Origin: Methanotrichaceae archaeon
GTDB lineage: Archaea > Halobacteriota > Methanosarcinia > Methanotrichales > Methanotrichaceae
Reading direction: 5' to 3'
Length of the DNA stretch: 7,308 bases
Assembly: GCA_013329455.1 (NCBI GenBank)
Contig: DUKF01000168.1
Location: 1-7,308 of the forward strand
A model generated the notes under the pieces. That model ran no database searches and was not told where the DNA came from. It was given only the letters and a program-made list of their open reading frames with translations. The stretch's first letter is position 1. The number at the start of each line of letters is the position of its first letter. Below, one piece after another: positions 5,421-7,308 of the stretch. The translations under genes and the position numbers were made by a program.

Positions 5421-6308
5421 ATGGTAGACGATAAGTCAAAAGAAACATCAAAGTTCGATTTTAACACTCATAGTGAATCTGCCATCTCAGAGTATAGAAA
5501 AATCCGCCCAAATTATGAAAAATTTACCCAAACTGCGAAGAAAATGATTTCGGACATCTTACGTAGTGAAAACCTTAAATGCCACTCGATTGAGGCGCGA
5601 GCCAAAGAAATAGATGAATTCGGTAAAAAAGCCGCAAAGTCGTTAAAGTCAGATACCACGAAACCAAAGTATCCCAATCCTTTGAGCGATATTACTGATA
5701 TGGCGGGTGTTAGGGTAATCACTTTTCTGCCACGTACGGTAGAAGGCGTTTGTAAACTCATCGAACGGGAATTTGAAATATTGGAAAAAACTGATAAAGC
5801 AACAAAATTAATGGACGAAGGCAAAATTGGTTATCAGAGCGTCCACTACCTTGTAAAAATGCGTTCCAGTCGTACACATCTCCCTGAATATAAGCCCTAT
5901 GAAGACCTCATACTTGAGATTCAAGTACGGACAATATTGCAGCATGCTTGGGCAGAAATGGAGCATGGTATCCAATACAAGAATGAAGAAGAAATTCCTA
6001 CATTAGTCAAGAGGAGATTCACCGCCCTTGCAGGTTTACTAGACATCGCCGATCGGGAATTCCAAACACTGCAAGAAGAATATGAGCAAAAGAAAAAGCA
6101 ACAAGGAAAAGAGATTGAGCGCCATATGAAGGACTTAAATATATCTCCCGACAAAGACTATGCCAAAGAATCTTTAGAAGAGTTAATACTTTGGATAGGT
6201 TCGGATGAATACAGAGAAAAATTACGCAAAGGACTAGATAAGATTAGCGATGAATATTCATTGGATGGGTTGAAATCTATTTTTGGAGAGCAGGATTTGG
6301 AGGATTAG
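5421..6308 (+). CDS. Small alarmone synthetase-like protein (RelA/SpoT synthetase domain)
   Basis: 295-aa soluble protein with a ppGpp-synthetase-type nucleotidyltransferase domain (about 20-215) and no HD hydrolase, TGS or ACT domain. Family motifs are in order: ARAKEIDEFGKKAAK (59-73, R60 and K62 of the ATP loop), DMAGVRV (93-99, metal-binding Asp93), GYQSVHY (137-143, GTP-stacking Tyr138 and His142) and LEIQVRT (165-171, catalytic Glu166), then HAWAEMEHGIQYK (175-187). By family it should transfer pyrophosphate from ATP to a guanine or adenine nucleotide, or to tRNA in toxic variants. The S of the usual RxKxxxS motif is replaced by E66. A charged helical, probably coiled-coil segment (212-236) leads to an unknown acidic C-terminal region (245-295). 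Next gene begins 5 nt after the stop, so the two form an operon. The AT-rich composition differs from the flanking trmO and surface gene. Confidence 0.9.
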   Translation: MVDDKSKETSKFDFNTHSESAISEYRKIRPNYEKFTQTAKKMISDILRSENLKCHSIEARAKEIDEFGKKAAKSLKSDTTKPKYPNPLSDITDMAGVRVITFLPRTVEGVCKLIEREFEILEKTDKATKLMDEGKIGYQSVHYLVKMRSSRTHLPEYKPYEDLILEIQVRTILQHAWAEMEHGIQYKNEEEIPTLVKRRFTALAGLLDIADREFQTLQEEYEQKKKQQGKEIERHMKDLNISPDKDYAKESLEELILWIGSDEYREKLRKGLDKISDEYSLDGLKSIFGEQDLED

Positions 6309-6313
6309 AAGTA

Positions 6314-6880
6314 ATGACTATCACAGAAATTGACCCAGAAAATCTTAGAAATTATTTGAATATGCGATTTTCAGATAGGATCCATGCCCAATCTAAGCAA
6401 GTATTGCAGATAAGGGATGAGTTGTCAAAAGATAATATCAAAAATATTGAAGATTTGGACGTCCTTGTGAAAAAGTACCCTCCAGATGAGTATCTATCTA
6501 AAATGGAGCATGAAACTGGAAGTCGATTGGCAGATGTCGGAGTTATTCGTTCGCTACTTGTCGCAAGGAAAATAGATGAAATAAACAATATTATTGATAA
6601 CTGGGGACCACTACCTGTAAAGCCCGAAACATTAATAGACACGGACCCATTCGTAAATATTGGAGGGGGCATTGCCTCTTATCTAATGAAATCTGGTGAT
6701 AGTATTAAGATTCATACAACTAACATAGGTACATTGGAAATTTCATTTGACGAATTGGGAGACCGAATTGGCACAGGTTTGCCGTATCTTAGACGTCTGG
6801 TAGCTCGTCTTGAATCGTTTAAAGAGATTCTATTTCCGATGGCAGAATCAGAAACGCAATCTTTTTCTAAATTAAAATAA
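6314..6880 (+). CDS. Unknown partner protein of the RelA/SpoT-domain gene
   Basis: 188-aa protein that I do not recognise. GGAGG at 6299-6303, inside the end of the upstream gene, is a good Shine-Dalgarno 10 nt before the ATG, and the 5-nt gap shows co-translation. No signal peptide, membrane helix, Cys cluster or nucleotide-binding motif is evident. The N-terminal half (1-95) looks helical and charged. A Gly-rich turn with Pro/Asp (PFVNIGGGIASYLMKSGDS, about 111-129) and a short beta-rich stretch (IKIHTTNIGTLEISFDELG) follow, then a helix near 150-175 and a Ser-rich tail. Its place directly after a small alarmone synthetase fits an antitoxin, regulator or effector of that enzyme, which is inference from context only. 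Confidence 0.8.
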   Translation: MTITEIDPENLRNYLNMRFSDRIHAQSKQVLQIRDELSKDNIKNIEDLDVLVKKYPPDEYLSKMEHETGSRLADVGVIRSLLVARKIDEINNIIDNWGPLPVKPETLIDTDPFVNIGGGIASYLMKSGDSIKIHTTNIGTLEISFDELGDRIGTGLPYLRRLVARLESFKEILFPMAESETQSFSKLK

Positions 6881-6883
6881 TAC

Positions 6884-6889
6884 AAAAAA
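6884..6889 (-). terminator. Oligo-T run downstream of the surface-protein gene
   Basis: The minus strand has TTTTTT in AT-rich context immediately after the stop of the small ORF that follows the surface-protein gene. Archaeal polymerase can terminate at such runs. No hairpin accompanies it. Confidence 0.3.
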
Positions 6890-7009
6890 TTATTTATGAA
6901 GTGTAATCTCCTTGACAAAGGTCTTCTCCATGTGCTGACTCTCAAGATCCACCATGGTCCCGACCATCTGCCAGATTTCAGGGCGAGATGAGGGCGGGTC
7001 GCACCTCAC
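6890..7009 (-). CDS. Possible 39-aa coupled ORF or truncated gene start
   Basis: GTG at 7009 overlaps the TGA stop of the surface-protein gene (GTGA), the same junction used inside the operon at 3820. The 39 codons read VRCDPPSSRPEIWQMVG, then TMVDLESQHMEKTFVKEITLHK, and end at TAA 6892-6890. A shorter version could start at ATG 6967. The GC-rich coding part ends near 6905, where the AT-rich island begins, so this may be the 5' end of a downstream gene cut off by the island. No family recognised, and it may be a chance frame. Confidence 0.3.
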   Translation of the reverse strand: MRCDPPSSRPEIWQMVGTMVDLESQHMEKTFVKEITLHK

Positions 7010-7308
7010 CTTCGCCTGAACCCCGCCCCGATCACGACCAGGATGAAGAGCACGAGAACGATCCCCATCAGAGGCGCGCCAGATATCGAGGGCATGCTGC
7101 TCTTCTCCAAGACGTTCTCCATCACAAACCCGCTCACTTCATCGCTCGCAGATTCGGTCGTCTCCTCAACCAGTTCTGGCTCTTCAGAGATCGCTGTCCC
7201 CACACTCGCTGTGCGGGTCTGGTTGGCGGTGCCGGACGCGGGCTGGTCCTGGGTGTAAGGGTGGCTGCTGGACTCGCCACCCTTGCTCGCGCTGCTGGAG
7301 CTTGCCTT
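7006..7308 (-). CDS. C-terminus of a membrane-anchored surface protein (partial, 5' part outside window)
   Basis: The minus-strand frame is open from the window edge to TGA at 7006 (100 residues visible). In order it shows a Ser-rich segment (KASSSSASKGGESSS), a Thr/Gln/Pro/Ala linker, an acidic stretch rich in Glu and Ser, the sequence GFVMENVLEKSSMPSISGAP, a single strong hydrophobic helix (LMGIVLVLFILVVIGAGF) and a terminal RRR. This is the typical end of an archaeal extracellular protein: flexible, probably glycosylated stalk, membrane anchor, then positive residues inside the cell. It is similar in plan to PGF-CTERM-like tails but lacks the PGF motif. The GTG at 7203 is internal, not a start. 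A homologous tail relic lies at 4673-4769 near the DUF2162 operon, hinting that such a protein once adjoined that operon. The function of its main domain cannot be seen. Confidence 0.8.
   Translation of the reverse strand, partial: KASSSSASKGGESSSHPYTQDQPASGTANQTRTASVGTAISEEPELVEETTESASDEVSGFVMENVLEKSSMPSISGAPLMGIVLVLFILVVIGAGFRRR

Noticed and set aside
7043..7258. 71-aa plus-strand frame
   Set aside because: Antisense to the open minus-strand tail with stalk, membrane helix and RRR end.

Overview
The window looks archaeal, most likely from a methanogen of the Methanosarcinales/Methanothrix kind; the genus is a guess. The evidence is a DUF2162 / MotA-TolQ-ExbB / DUF2149 gene trio, which I associate with methanogens, archaeal-style TATA boxes close to starts, GTG/TTG starts, 4-nt gene overlaps, and an archaeal-type TrmO. 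No rRNA, tRNA, CRISPR array or insertion sequence was seen.

Layout, left to right. (1) 1-1107, minus: one uninterrupted reading frame for a four-helix membrane protein whose 3' end lies outside the window. It is AT-rich and contains an internal duplication of a membrane hairpin. (2) 1108-1282: AT-rich divergent promoter region with two inverted repeats. (3) 1283-2749, plus: an M20-family PepV-like dipeptidase with all metal-ligand motifs but no ATG start. (4) 4512-2793, minus: a tightly overlapped three-gene operon, DUF2162 membrane protein, then an ExbB/TolQ/MotA-like subunit, then a DUF2149 protein with ExbD-like topology. It starts at a promoter with an adjacent inverted repeat and ends in a UUCG-tetraloop hairpin. 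(5) About 4673-4769, minus: a relic of the C-terminal stalk of a surface protein, homologous to the gene tail at the right edge. (6) 5206-4810, minus: a trmO homologue broken by a frameshift that looks like a 26-nt deletion. (7) About 5285-6889: a second AT-rich island with a two-gene plus-strand operon, a small alarmone synthetase (RelA/SpoT synthetase domain only) followed by an unknown 188-aa protein. (8) 7308-7006, minus: the Ser-rich, membrane-anchored C-terminus of a surface protein whose body lies outside the window, with a possible coupled small or truncated ORF after it (7009-6890).

Inferred workings: the ExbB/ExbD-like pair with the DUF2162 protein could be an ion-driven membrane motor, perhaps energising a cell-surface binding protein of the type whose tail is at 7006-7308. 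The RelA/SpoT pair looks like an acquired accessory module (stress signalling, toxin-antitoxin or defence) set into a GC-richer chromosome. The relic tail, broken trmO and sharp composition changes show that 4.6-7.0 kb has been rearranged.
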